Numbered from the stretch's first letter, positions 16,163 through 25,044 are shown. The stretch is DNA of 64,000 nucleotides from CAYGYG01 sp964354155 (GCA_964354155.1 CAYGYG010000001.1:163916-227915); one strand, 5' to 3'. A program made the numbers and translations. Notes: a model not told the origin generated them from the sequence alone.

Positions 16163-17842
16163 ATGAAGAAAGCGATTGTACTTGCCGCTATTCTGTATTC
16201 GCTTATTTATAGCCTCGATTGTAAGGTTACACCGAGGGAATACTGCGGACCACCGAATTCTAATTATTACCGCAATTATACCCCAAGCCCGAATGCGGTA
16301 AGAATTGATTGGGGATTTGACATAAGAAGTATTATGGGGACAGCGGGGAAGAATATCTGTGCAGATACGACTCAAAAGAATGTGGCAGTACAATACGGCG
16401 AAGGTGGTTTAGGGGAATCTCAGAATTATACTCGCTGCAAGATTGCGTATAGTACAAATGGTGGGAATGGTTGGCAGCTGTTTGGCCCTTTTCATATCCA
16501 GTATCCATCGTATCGGAGACTTTATGGCGGTATTGATGCCCGGGCGACAAATTGGTACAATAATGAAATCATCTATGCTTCATGGCACGAGGCCTATTAC
16601 CGAAGTGTTTACGTCGATTCAAGCCCACTGGCCGTCGCTTTTGATGAAGGTAATTTCCCTAATGGTTCCTTTCGATTAGCAGCGATGCCCCATTCAGGTG
16701 ATCCGGGGCATAATATCTGGTTGACTTGCATTGCGGTGCGGCCCGATGATGCAAATATTGTCATTGCCTCAGGCGGTGATTACGATTTTGGCGCGGGTGG
16801 ACCAAAGGATATCTTTACCTGGAAATCCACTGATGGCGGCTATACCTGGTCGCCGCCTCAGCTTTTAATACCAGGATCAACCACAATTGGTCTACATGAT
16901 GCCCCTCACATCCGGTTTGGAACTGGCGGTTACGTATTTGCCTATTTTCAACAGGAGACCATTTATGGTTTCGACACATTAATGTGGCCATACTGCATCG
17001 AATCCACCGACAATGGCCAGACCTGGGTACCGCCAAACGGCAGGTGCATGTTCACGGCAATCCCCTGTCCGCAATGGTCAAGCGGGTGGTACAACTACGA
17101 CTGTGAGGTTGTCAACAATGTCCCCTATGTGGTCATCTCGCCCGGGGTGCCGGGTCAACACCGGGACCGGACCGAATTCTGGAAAGCAAGCGGTCCGGTT
17201 GGTGATCGGACCTGGACAATGACGCTGTTGGGCGGGTCTAGTCCACCGGGCCAGGATTCACTCGTGCGCGATGTTTCGATTGTGACCGGCAAGGACTATG
17301 CACGATTTGCCGAGAACATTGCGATCATATCCAAGGTCACAAATCAGAGTGGCACAAGTCCACGCTGCTGGGTGTCGAACGACCTTGGGGCGAGCTGGCG
17401 CTACCTGGGCAACCTGAATATTCCGCTCGCGGCGGCTGACAATCCGCTCGAGTGTGCTCATGTGCCGGGCCGGGGCACTAATCCGGTTACCGATGTCTGG
17501 CTACATTTTGTCTACTGGTCGACGGGCAGTGTCTACTACGAAGGTGTCAATCTGACCGGAGTTGCTATCGAGGAGGTGATCGGTCAGGGCACGGCCTTGC
17601 CCGAGATACTGGTCATGCCGAATCCAGCAAGGGGACAAGTGCGGCTTGCGGTCGATAGTGATGGACTGCGGCCGGGATTGATAAGAATCTTTGACGTCAC
17701 CGGCAAGCTCGTCAAACAGGCAGTGCTGAGACTTTCAGGTTTCGGCACGATCGACATCTCATCTCTTTCTCCTGGAATGTATTTCGTTGAAATCGGGAAG
17801 GGGCAAAAGAAGCAGACTAAAAAGCTGGTTGTCGTGCGGTAA
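16163..17842 (+). CDS. Asp-box repeat exported protein with sorting tail, array copy 5 (mosaic)
   Basis: This 559-residue protein has a signal peptide (MKKAIVLAAILYSLIYS), 'CKVTPREYCGPP', 'AGKNICADTTQKNVAVQYG', 'RRLYGGIDAR', 'GGDYDFGAGG', 'STDGGYTW' and 'STDNGQTW'. The tail ('LVMPNPARGQVRLA', 'IFDVTGKLVK', 'LSPGMYFVEIGK') is a type A sorting domain. The first 850 bp are AT-rich and resemble copy 1 in codon use. From about 17070 the DNA is GC-rich and nearly identical to copy 3, with a short stretch (about 17070-17095) matching copy 4. This is a recombination mosaic. The ribosome site TGGAGGTTT precedes ATG 16163. The promoter is not clear (TTGATT near 16118 with a long spacer to TATATA). Confidence 0.8.
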   Translation: MKKAIVLAAILYSLIYSLDCKVTPREYCGPPNSNYYRNYTPSPNAVRIDWGFDIRSIMGTAGKNICADTTQKNVAVQYGEGGLGESQNYTRCKIAYSTNGGNGWQLFGPFHIQYPSYRRLYGGIDARATNWYNNEIIYASWHEAYYRSVYVDSSPLAVAFDEGNFPNGSFRLAAMPHSGDPGHNIWLTCIAVRPDDANIVIASGGDYDFGAGGPKDIFTWKSTDGGYTWSPPQLLIPGSTTIGLHDAPHIRFGTGGYVFAYFQQETIYGFDTLMWPYCIESTDNGQTWVPPNGRCMFTAIPCPQWSSGWYNYDCEVVNNVPYVVISPGVPGQHRDRTEFWKASGPVGDRTWTMTLLGGSSPPGQDSLVRDVSIVTGKDYARFAENIAIISKVTNQSGTSPRCWVSNDLGASWRYLGNLNIPLAAADNPLECAHVPGRGTNPVTDVWLHFVYWSTGSVYYEGVNLTGVAIEEVIGQGTALPEILVMPNPARGQVRLAVDSDGLRPGLIRIFDVTGKLVKQAVLRLSGFGTIDISSLSPGMYFVEIGKGQKKQTKKLVVVR

Positions 17843-17893
17843 CCGCCGGGCAAGCCGGAATCATCATGGTTCCGTTCTTCACTACCCAATCTC

Positions 17894-17922
17894 TTGACTT
17901 ATTACGGGTTTTGGTGTAAAAT
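17894..17922 (+). promoter_or_regulatory. Promoter of the GH57 gene (leaderless)
   Basis: TTGACT (17894-17899), 17 bp, TAAAAT (17917-17922). The ATG at 17933 starts 11 nt after the -10 box, so the predicted 5' leader is only about 3 nt and there is no room for a Shine-Dalgarno. The TTG at 17894, which would extend the frame, is the -35 box itself. Confidence 0.75.
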
Positions 17923-17932
17923 ATTCGTCCGT

Positions 17933-19627
17933 ATGAAGGGCTATTTGATGTTTGTGCTCCATTCGCACCTACCCTACGTGTTGGGGCATGGCCGCTGGCC
18001 GCACGGTACCGACTGGCTGAACGAAGCGGCGGCCGAGACCTATATACCACTACTCAACAGCCTCTTTCAGCTGGTCAGCGAGGGGTACCATCCGCACTTA
18101 ACCATCGGCATCACGCCGATTCTGGCCGAACAATTGACCGCCGACTCCTTCAAGAAAGAGCTTTTGACTTACCTGCAGTTCAAGATCGAGGCCGCCAAGA
18201 ACGACCGTTTCGAGTTCGCCCGCTACGGCGAGGGTGAGTTCGCGGCCCTGGCTGAATACTGGGGTAGTTTCTATACCAAGGTGCGCGATGATTTTGTCAG
18301 CCGGTACAAGGGAAACATCCTCAACGGTTTCAAGATCCTTCAACAGACCGGATTCATCGAGATAATAACCTGCGCCGCAACCCACGGCTACCTGCCGTTG
18401 CTTAGAGACGACCGGTCGGTAGAGCTTCAGATTGCCCAGGGCATTGAAACCTACAAGCGGCACTTCGACATCAAACCGGCCGGGATCTGGCTGCCGGAAT
18501 GCGCCTACCGTCCGGCCTACAACTGGGCTGCGCCGGTCGGCAAATACCCTTCCGAGCCCAGGAAAGGCATCGATGAATTCCTGAGCGACCACGGCATTGA
18601 CTATTTCATTACCGACAGTCACATGCTCAAGGGGGGTAAGGCGATCGGCATGTACCTTGCCCGTTTTGATGCGCTCAAGAAGCTCTGGGAGCAGTACGAG
18701 AAGGAATTCATCGAGATCAAGGAGGGTTTTCGCAAGACTCCCTACGAAGCATACCTGGTTGCCTCCAATCCACAGAAAAAGCCGGTCTCGGTGTTCACCA
18801 GGGATCCGAAGACCGGGCTCCAGGTCTGGAGCGGAGAATGGGGCTATCCGGGTGATGGCAGTTATCTCGATTTCCACAAGAAGCGTTTTCCCGGCGGGCT
18901 GCGCTACTGGCGCGTGACCAATCCAAAGATCGACTTAGCGCTCAAGGAGATCTACCGTCCGGAGGTGATCGAGGATAAGGTGAAAGAACAAGCGCGCCAC
19001 TTTGTTCAGCTGGCCTCGACCATTCTGGCGGACAATTTCAAGAAAAGGAAACGGCCCGGCATCCTGTGCGCGCCGTTTGACAGCGAGCTTTTTGGCCATT
19101 GGTGGTTTGAGGGCCCGCGCTGGTTATATCACGTCCTGAAGATCATTGATGACGAGAAGGTCATCGGTCTTGCTACGGGCAGCGAGTATCTGAAAAAAGA
19201 GCCGCCGACCAAAGTCATATCCTTGCCCGAGGGCTCGTGGGGCGAAGGCGGTTTCCACTACATCTGGCTCAACGAATGGACCAAGTGGACCTGGGCGCAC
19301 ATCTACGAGGCGGAGGACGAGTTCTACTCAATACTCGCCCGCGCGCGGGGCAAGGGCAGTGAGGTTTTGGACAGCGTGCTCCGGCAGCTGGCCCGGGAAC
19401 TGCTGCTCATGCAGAGCTCGGACTGGCAGTTCCTGATATCGACTTTCAGTGCCCGGGATTATGCAGAAATGCGCTTTGTGCGCCATCAGCGTAATTTCAA
19501 GCGCATCGGGGGGATGGCCGACCGATTACTTGGAGGAAACCAGCCGGATACTGCGGATTGGGCATTTTTCAAGGATGTCGAAGCTCAGGACAACATCTTT
19601 CCCAAGCTGGTTCTACCGTCCGCCTAA
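17933..19627 (+). CDS. GH57 family alpha-glucan branching enzyme-like protein
   Basis: This 564-residue protein is of the GH57/DUF1957 type (COG1543), whose characterised members are 1,4-alpha-glucan branching enzymes acting on glycogen or starch-like polymers. The N-terminal family signature 'FVLHSHLPYVLGHGRWPHG' is present. The likely nucleophile is Glu189 in 'WLPECAYRP', and the likely acid/base is Asp383 in 'PFDSELFGHWWFEGP'. A C-terminal helical domain follows ('SSDWQFLISTFSARDYAE'). I place the start at ATG 17933, because the longer frame begins in the -35 box. It converges on uppP with a 15-bp 3' overlap. Branching versus hydrolytic activity cannot be settled from sequence. Confidence 0.85.
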   Translation: MKGYLMFVLHSHLPYVLGHGRWPHGTDWLNEAAAETYIPLLNSLFQLVSEGYHPHLTIGITPILAEQLTADSFKKELLTYLQFKIEAAKNDRFEFARYGEGEFAALAEYWGSFYTKVRDDFVSRYKGNILNGFKILQQTGFIEIITCAATHGYLPLLRDDRSVELQIAQGIETYKRHFDIKPAGIWLPECAYRPAYNWAAPVGKYPSEPRKGIDEFLSDHGIDYFITDSHMLKGGKAIGMYLARFDALKKLWEQYEKEFIEIKEGFRKTPYEAYLVASNPQKKPVSVFTRDPKTGLQVWSGEWGYPGDGSYLDFHKKRFPGGLRYWRVTNPKIDLALKEIYRPEVIEDKVKEQARHFVQLASTILADNFKKRKRPGILCAPFDSELFGHWWFEGPRWLYHVLKIIDDEKVIGLATGSEYLKKEPPTKVISLPEGSWGEGGFHYIWLNEWTKWTWAHIYEAEDEFYSILARARGKGSEVLDSVLRQLARELLLMQSSDWQFLISTFSARDYAEMRFVRHQRNFKRIGGMADRLLGGNQPDTADWAFFKDVEAQDNIFPKLVLPSA

Positions 19628-20425
19628 GCCCCGGCTGGCGCCCAGCAAAACAAGCATTCCCGCCAATAGACAGTAGATCGAGAAGAGATAGAACGACTTC
19701 CGGATCAAGAGCTTCTTGAGGCCGAGCAGGGCGCCGACCCCGACTGCATAACTCACCGTGACTCCCACCACTATCGAAGCGAAATCGATCGAGGCCGTGA
19801 TGTTCTTAAACTCCGTGAGGTTGGCGCCGAGCATCGCCGGAATGGCAAGCAGAAATGAGAACTCGAATACTTCAGCCGGGTCCATGCCCTGAAACAAGCC
19901 GGCGGAAATAGTCATCCCGGAGCGCGAGATACCCGGGAAGATGGCGAGGGCTTGAAAGACCCCTATGACCAGGGCGCGGCGCCAGCGGTTCGGCAGCTCC
20001 CGGTTGCGCGCAAACTTGGTTGCAAGAAGAACGATGCCGGTGATCAGAAGACCCGCGCCGATGACGGCCGGGCTGCCAAAGCTTTGCTCGACGGTGTTTT
20101 TGAGCAGGAAGCCGGCAAGGGCGGCAGGAATTGACCCCAGGATGAGAAGGAGGAACACCCTCAAATAACGGTCGGTGATTTTGACGCGGCGGTCGATGAC
20201 GATCCGTCCTTTGAGAACCCCGCGGATCATTCGGCCGATCGGCCGGTAGAATACCGTTATGATCGATAGCAGTGTGCCCAAATGGAGATAGACGGCCAGG
20301 TCAAAGATTTCTTGAATGCCAAAGAACTGCCCCAAAAGGGCCAGATGGCCGGAACTCGAAATCGGCAGGAACTCGGTAATGCCCTGGACAACAGCGAGAA
20401 TGATGATGACAACTATACCAGGCAC
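19613..20425 (-). CDS. uppP: Undecaprenyl-diphosphatase UppP (BacA)
   Basis: This 270-residue polytopic inner-membrane phosphatase recycles undecaprenyl pyrophosphate to the monophosphate carrier needed for peptidoglycan and surface glycan synthesis. Both signatures are visible: 'QGITEFLPISSSGHLAL' near residue 15 and 'FPGISRSGMTIS' near residue 160. Length is normal. The start overlaps the end of the UbiA gene by 13 bp, so it is translationally coupled as the last gene of the overlapping envelope operon. Its 3' end overlaps the convergent GH57 gene by 15 bp. Confidence 0.93.
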   Translation of the reverse strand: MPGIVVIIILAVVQGITEFLPISSSGHLALLGQFFGIQEIFDLAVYLHLGTLLSIITVFYRPIGRMIRGVLKGRIVIDRRVKITDRYLRVFLLLILGSIPAALAGFLLKNTVEQSFGSPAVIGAGLLITGIVLLATKFARNRELPNRWRRALVIGVFQALAIFPGISRSGMTISAGLFQGMDPAEVFEFSFLLAIPAMLGANLTEFKNITASIDFASIVVGVTVSYAVGVGALLGLKKLLIRKSFYLFSIYCLLAGMLVLLGASRGLGGR

Positions 20426-21237
20426 AAAGCCCCCAATCCCGCCGCCATGCCGACCTTGAGCAACCAGCTTGCGCGGGTCAACGTTCTGGTATCAGGATGC
20501 GAAAGCATTTTTAGAAGGATGAAGACCACCACCGGCACGACCGTTACTCCGGCCGCAATCAAGTAGCGGGAGTGAAACCGGCCGAGCACGACCGGAACCG
20601 GCAGTAGCAGCAGGAGTATGACCAGCCCACCCGCTGCGCCGCGCAGCGCCCGATCTGGTCCGATCGTCAGCGCCAGCGAGCGCCGCTTCGAGGTCCGGTC
20701 GCCCGAGATGTCGAGGATATCTTTGACGATCTCCCGGGAATAGTGAAAGCAGAAGGCAAAGGCGGCGGGGAAAACGGCAAGACCGTTCCCGGTGATCAGA
20801 CCTCCGGTCAAAAAGGCAAGGCTGCAGAGCAAGGCGACGACGGCATTGGAAAAGAAGGTATTCTTGATCTTATAAGGATAGAGGAAAAGCAGAGCAAGCG
20901 CCGACGCGACTACGGCCCCCACGGTAAGGCTTACGCAGAACGCGATTATGAGCGAGCATATGCCAAGCAGGATTGCCCAGGTGAGCGCGAGCCTCCTGGT
21001 GACCCGGCCCGAGGGGAGGGGCCGGGATGGATGGCTGATCCGGTCGGCCTCGATGTCATAGCAGTCGTTGATCACATTGCCGAACGCAGCCGAGAACGCC
21101 GCGGCCAGCGCGGTCAAAACCAGGGACAAGGGAAAGACAACCGGGCGACCGACCCATCCCCCGACCAGCACTGAAACGAAGACGATGCCTACGTTGACGG
21201 GCCGGATGATTTCGACCAAGGCCAAGCGCCGCCTCAA
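20413..21237 (-). CDS. UbiA-family prenyltransferase, DGGGP synthase-like
   Basis: This 274-residue membrane protein has about eight hydrophobic helices. The first Asp-rich motif, 'GNVINDCYDIEADRISHPSR', continues 'PLPSGRVT'. The second, 'REIVKDILDISGDRTSKR', closely follows the wording of archaeal digeranylgeranylglyceryl phosphate synthase rather than 4-hydroxybenzoate polyprenyltransferase, which has a 'KRTANRPLPSG' element. The predicted reaction is transfer of a polyprenyl group to a glycerol-phosphate prenyl ether or another acceptor at the inner membrane. Start ATG 21237 overlaps the Wzi-like gene stop by 4 bp (ATGA). Substrate is inference; a quinone or chlorophyll-type UbiA role is possible. 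Confidence 0.75.
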   Translation of the reverse strand: MRRRLALVEIIRPVNVGIVFVSVLVGGWVGRPVVFPLSLVLTALAAAFSAAFGNVINDCYDIEADRISHPSRPLPSGRVTRRLALTWAILLGICSLIIAFCVSLTVGAVVASALALLFLYPYKIKNTFFSNAVVALLCSLAFLTGGLITGNGLAVFPAAFAFCFHYSREIVKDILDISGDRTSKRRSLALTIGPDRALRGAAGGLVILLLLLPVPVVLGRFHSRYLIAAGVTVVPVVVFILLKMLSHPDTRTLTRASWLLKVGMAAGLGALCLV

Positions 21238-22586
21238 ATGCCAATCTGGGTCGTGACCAAGATCACGTTCTTGGTTGCCCCGCGGCCCGGCACATTATCT
21301 TCGTTGTTGATCCAGCGGCGGTTGTATTCGACTTTGACTCGTGCCGAAAGAACCGGAAAATACTCGAGTGCGAAACCGAGTTCCTTGGTCGTCTCCACGA
21401 CGCCCGAGGGGAAAACAGGATTGGGGTCGCCGCCTTCTTCTTCCCAGGACCGGTCAATGCGGCCCTCGCCTTTTCGTTTCAAGGACGGACTGAAGCCGGC
21501 ATTCAGGCCGAGCCTGGTTCGGTAATCGATCATGATCTTGTACAGGTCCGCGTCCGGGCCGAGCCAGTGGCCGATGCACTTGCCGTCTTTGACGTATTCG
21601 TTTATCGCCTTGCGCTGGGTGTAGACCCACTTATCAATGTGAACATATTCAGCACCGAGAAGCCAGCCTTCAGCCGGGAATGCCGTCAAGCCGGCCAGAT
21701 ATCCGAGCTTGTTAGGTGCCGGCGGTACGGTGTCGTAACGATAGTCGTCAATCAGGAGTTCGCCGTACACCTTGCAGGGACCCACGAAAAACTTGCCGTC
21801 CAGCGCCCACATGATGTTGTCGTCTCGGTTGACGATCCACTGGGAAACGTAGTAGGGCACGAGGGGGTTTATGTAGAATGGCTCGAGCGCGCCTCCGACA
21901 AGGATAAGTTCCGAGAAGCTGACCGATGATCGACCCCGCCGCAACTCAATACGGTGCAGGGCCAGGTACCGTCTCGTTTCCGCCAGCGAAAAGGCCGCCG
22001 TGAAGCAGAACGAACCGCTCGTCGTCTTCATGAAGAAACCGTTGAAGGAGCCGGAGAAGTCGGAGAGAAGCAGTCCACCGGTCCGTCCCGGCCCCAGAAG
22101 CCATTCTTTGCGGCCGACTTCGAGTTTCGTGGTCCGGGCGGTGTAGATAAACTCAGCATCTTCGATATAAAACTGGAAATGATGCCAGGGGTAGGGGAAG
22201 GAGTCTTCGATGGTTTTCGCGTACTGGATGTTGTAGCGGGTTGAGTAATTGAGACGGTCGGCAATTCGGCCGGCAAAGAGCAGTCTCGTATTGACATAAT
22301 GATTTTCCGGTTCGCTGCGGTACCGGGAATTGATGCCCAGCAGGTAGAACTTGCTGTAGTCTTCCCGCACGAAGGGACGCATCTTGCGGAGGATATGGTT
22401 TTCGTAGCACCTAAGCTCGAGCGCGGCAGCTTCCAGATTCGATAATTCCGTCGTCACGGCGGGAATTTCGTAGGGTCGGCTCTCGGCAAGATCGATCAGC
22501 CCACGACCTTCAAGATATTCAAGGTCAAAATTGAGCGACGAGCCGATGGGCATCGTCTGCGCAACTACGAATAGAAATAAGAGCAT
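21234..22586 (-). CDS. Wzi-like capsule assembly outer membrane protein
   Basis: This 450-residue protein has a signal peptide (MLLFLFVVAQTMPIGSS) and many amphipathic beta-strands. 'LEVGRKEWLLGPGRTGGLLLSD' and 'FNGFFMKTTSG' are typical of the Wzi/capsule-assembly barrel family, which holds surface polysaccharide at the outer membrane. The start is ATG 22586, not the upstream in-frame ATG at 22631: the AAAGGAGG site and the TGATG overlap with the Omp85 stop both point to it. The neighbouring Omp85, UbiA and UppP genes fit an envelope-glycan role. Family call from motif recall. Confidence 0.72.
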   Translation of the reverse strand: MLLFLFVVAQTMPIGSSLNFDLEYLEGRGLIDLAESRPYEIPAVTTELSNLEAAALELRCYENHILRKMRPFVREDYSKFYLLGINSRYRSEPENHYVNTRLLFAGRIADRLNYSTRYNIQYAKTIEDSFPYPWHHFQFYIEDAEFIYTARTTKLEVGRKEWLLGPGRTGGLLLSDFSGSFNGFFMKTTSGSFCFTAAFSLAETRRYLALHRIELRRGRSSVSFSELILVGGALEPFYINPLVPYYVSQWIVNRDDNIMWALDGKFFVGPCKVYGELLIDDYRYDTVPPAPNKLGYLAGLTAFPAEGWLLGAEYVHIDKWVYTQRKAINEYVKDGKCIGHWLGPDADLYKIMIDYRTRLGLNAGFSPSLKRKGEGRIDRSWEEEGGDPNPVFPSGVVETTKELGFALEYFPVLSARVKVEYNRRWINNEDNVPGRGATKNVILVTTQIGI

Positions 22587-24103
22587 CACAGCCTCCTTTC
22601 GATTCGGACGTGTACCTTTCCGTCCTGCCATGGTTGTCCGGCGGGGAAGGCGACGTCAAGCTGGCCACTGAGCACGCGGCTTCGGGCTTCGACGCCGATT
22701 CCATAGGCCAGATGGCGCTCCGTCGAAGCCACCCCGTCGTCCAGGATGGCAAGGCCGTCCAGGAACGGATAGAGGGGGAACTTCTTGTATTCGAGACTGA
22801 ACCAGATTGCTTTCTCGGCGAGAAATTCATCTTCCCAGTAACCCCTCAGGGTACGGGCGCCGCCGAGGCGGAAAAGGTTCTGTTCCTGAATAGGTTCTTC
22901 CCAGAGCCAGGCCAGATGGTTAGCCAGGACGAAATCGCCGAGCATGTGGCGGCCGTCGATCCGGGCCGTCACCCGACGATCGTTGCGGTCGTAGAAACCG
23001 ACTTCCACCCGCAGCGTATCCCGGATGCGATCCTGATCGATGATGGTGCCCAGGCTCACGAGTTGAAGTCGCTCGCCGCGTGAGTCTTCGATGCCCCAGG
23101 CCGCGGCGAGATGGAAATCGGTGAATATCTCTCGCAGAACTTGGGCTAGCACACGAATCTTGCGGCGATCGTCATAAGTCTCCTGGTCAAGGGAAAGCCG
23201 GATCCGGGCCGGGAAGATCAACCAGGGCTCACCGTAGGCAATGCCGAAGTCACGACCTTGATGGTCGTAATTTAGGAAAAAAGTGCGGGCGGTGCCGAGC
23301 AGATTGAAGAAGTTTAGATTCAAATCGAAATTGAACTTGGCCGGTTCGGGGCGATAGTCGGCCCGACCCTCGATGTAGTCCTGCTTCTGTTCGTCGACAA
23401 CCAGTCTTAGATAGTATTGGTTGTCCCGGGCCACGACCGATTCTTCGATGCGGCTGAAAAGCCCGGTCTTGAAAAGCCGGGCTTTCTGTCGTCGAATCTG
23501 CGAGGACTTGAACAGAGAATCACCGCTGAGCGCGAACATCCGGCGGATCACAAAATCGCGCGTTGCCCGGTTGCCGGCAACGTCGATACCGCCAAGATGA
23601 ACGACCGGTCCTTCGTTGATGACAAACGCCATGATCAACGTGTCGGTGCCCGCCGACGAATCACGTACCGATATCCGGACCAGGGGCAGGCCGGCATCGC
23701 CGTAGACATCGAACAGCCGCTCGATGTTGCTCTCCACCCGTCGGCGGTCAAAGAACAGGGGAGCCGCGAACGGCAGTTTCCTGAGCATCCATGAGGTGGC
23801 AAAGGTGCGGTTACCTTCAAGGATGAATTCCTTGATGACGTGGCGGGAGCCGGGCCGTACTTGGTAGAGGATATGTCCATTTTTGATTTCGTGCTCAACT
23901 GCTGCGTCCAGATACCCGGCCTCATGGTGACGGCGGACAATCGTCGAGATATCGGAGGCAACGTGGACGGCCGTGGTCGTTTTCTTGTCCAGGGGATGGA
24001 TTACGGCGCTGTTCCTGATTTTGACGCGGTAGATACTGTCTCTTGCTTCCGACCCAGGATCGGCCGTGGAAAGCATCAATGCAAAAACAAGTAGGGACGC
24101 CAT
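22586..24103 (-). CDS. Omp85/BamA-TamA family outer membrane protein
   Basis: This 505-residue protein has a signal peptide (MASLLVFALMLSTADPGSEA). At least two POTRA-like repeats follow ('VIKEFILEGNRTFATSWMLRKL', 'VVHLGGIDVAGNRATRDFVIRRM'). A C-terminal beta-barrel contains 'NLFRLGGARTLRGYWEDEF', which carries the Omp85 signature (G-x-x-x-[VL]-R-G[YF]). It is shorter than BamA (about 800 residues) and close to TamA or ShlB-type transporters, so a role in inserting or translocating a specific partner is more likely than general barrel assembly. Start ATG 24103 lies 28 bp inside the HNH gene, and its TGA overlaps the next ATG (TGATG). Confidence 0.82.
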   Translation of the reverse strand: MASLLVFALMLSTADPGSEARDSIYRVKIRNSAVIHPLDKKTTTAVHVASDISTIVRRHHEAGYLDAAVEHEIKNGHILYQVRPGSRHVIKEFILEGNRTFATSWMLRKLPFAAPLFFDRRRVESNIERLFDVYGDAGLPLVRISVRDSSAGTDTLIMAFVINEGPVVHLGGIDVAGNRATRDFVIRRMFALSGDSLFKSSQIRRQKARLFKTGLFSRIEESVVARDNQYYLRLVVDEQKQDYIEGRADYRPEPAKFNFDLNLNFFNLLGTARTFFLNYDHQGRDFGIAYGEPWLIFPARIRLSLDQETYDDRRKIRVLAQVLREIFTDFHLAAAWGIEDSRGERLQLVSLGTIIDQDRIRDTLRVEVGFYDRNDRRVTARIDGRHMLGDFVLANHLAWLWEEPIQEQNLFRLGGARTLRGYWEDEFLAEKAIWFSLEYKKFPLYPFLDGLAILDDGVASTERHLAYGIGVEARSRVLSGQLDVAFPAGQPWQDGKVHVRIERRL

Positions 24104-24582
24104 CGCTCATCCGGCTTGCCCAGTGCGCTGACAATGAAGGCAAAAGCGTGGGGTTTCTTGGGCTTGCGCCGGAGCTGCATCGTGACCTCCTCGAGATTCC
24201 GGCCTCCCTTGTGGTTGTTACAGGCAACGCATGCGCAAACGAGGTTCTCCCACGACTCGTCGCCGCCCAGTGACTTGGGCCGGACATGGTCGGTGGTCAT
24301 TACTCCGGTTATCGTACCGCAGTACTGACATTGGCTGTTGTCGCGCCGGATGATGTTCTTCTTAGTCAAGGCGATCTCTTTTCTTTTGATATTGATGTAG
24401 TATTTCAAGCGGAGTACCGAGGGGATCGGCAGGGAAATCGACACCGAGCGAATACGCTCGTGATCCCGGTTCTCGAGGAGCTCAGCCTTGTCAAGGATCA
24501 ACAGGTTGAGAGCCCGCCTCACCTTGCAGACGGTCAGCGGTTCATAATTCTGGTTGAGAACCAGGACCCGCGCATTGAGCAT
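24076..24582 (-). CDS. HNH endonuclease family protein
   Basis: This 168-residue protein reads 'MLNARVLVLNQNYEPLTVC' at the start. A zinc-binding HNH fold follows: 'CQYCG', 'TTDHVRPKSLGG', 'SWENLVCACVACNNHKGGR'. Such stand-alone HNH proteins are predicted nucleases of unknown cellular role, present in many bacteria. I start it at ATG 24582, which overlaps the upstream stop as TAATG. The longer frame to 24867 is antisense-like, low-quality Arg-rich sequence. It sits between two membrane-protein genes in an overlapping operon, an odd context for a nuclease. Its end overlaps the Omp85 gene by 28 bp. Confidence 0.82.
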   Translation of the reverse strand: MLNARVLVLNQNYEPLTVCKVRRALNLLILDKAELLENRDHERIRSVSISLPIPSVLRLKYYINIKRKEIALTKKNIIRRDNSQCQYCGTITGVMTTDHVRPKSLGGDESWENLVCACVACNNHKGGRNLEEVTMQLRRKPKKPHAFAFIVSALGKPDERWRPYLFLH

Positions 24583-24938
24583 TAGCCGCCGCCGGTCCCT
24601 TCGGTGACCTCGATTTTGATGATGTAGTCCTTTCGGAAGAGAGGCGTTTCCACCGCGTCGTCGTATTCGACGGCCACTTTCATCGAATCCTTGTGGGGTC
24701 GTGTTATCACGACCTTTGCGGGGAGGATGACGATCCCCCGTTCCTTTCCGTAGGTGACGATATCTTCGATGAGCCACACGGGCATTTCGAAGAACCGGGT
24801 TTGAATCGTATCGCGTACTTTGCCGGTCAGCCACTTCTTGGTAAACCACACTGAACCGAAGCTCCACACCAGGTAGATCAGAACACCGAAAAAGACAACG
24901 AGAAAAATCGCTGCTCCGGCACTCATGCCGCGTCTCAT
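24582..24938 (-). CDS. Single-pass membrane protein, unknown function
   Basis: This 118-residue protein has one N-terminal transmembrane helix (about residues 8-30, 'GAAIFLVVFFGVLIYLVW') and a soluble tail ('RFFEMPVWLIEDIVTYGKERG', 'YIIKIEVTEGTGGG') that is probably periplasmic. AAGGAGGTTAGC precedes ATG 24938. It is the first protein gene of the overlapping envelope operon. I do not recognise the family. Confidence 0.65.
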   Translation of the reverse strand: MRRGMSAGAAIFLVVFFGVLIYLVWSFGSVWFTKKWLTGKVRDTIQTRFFEMPVWLIEDIVTYGKERGIVILPAKVVITRPHKDSMKVAVEYDDAVETPLFRKDYIIKIEVTEGTGGG

Positions 24939-24971
24939 GCTAACCTCCTTGATTCTAAGCTCAACATACAG

Positions 24972-25044
24972 TGGAGCCGACGGGATTCGAACCCGTGACC
25001 TTCTGACTGCCAGTCAGACGCGCTCCCAACTGCGCCACGGCCCC
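24972..25044 (-). tRNA. tRNA-Ala (anticodon GGC)
   Basis: The minus strand folds as a complete 73-nt cloverleaf. The acceptor GGGGCCG/CGGCTCC contains the G3:U70 wobble pair that identifies alanine tRNAs. The anticodon stem TCTGA/TCAGA encloses loop CTGGCAG with anticodon GGC, the T arm has GGTTCGAATCC, and the discriminator base is A. CCA is not encoded. It is read from a promoter at 25149-25176 and lies 33 bp upstream of the envelope operon. Confidence 0.95.
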
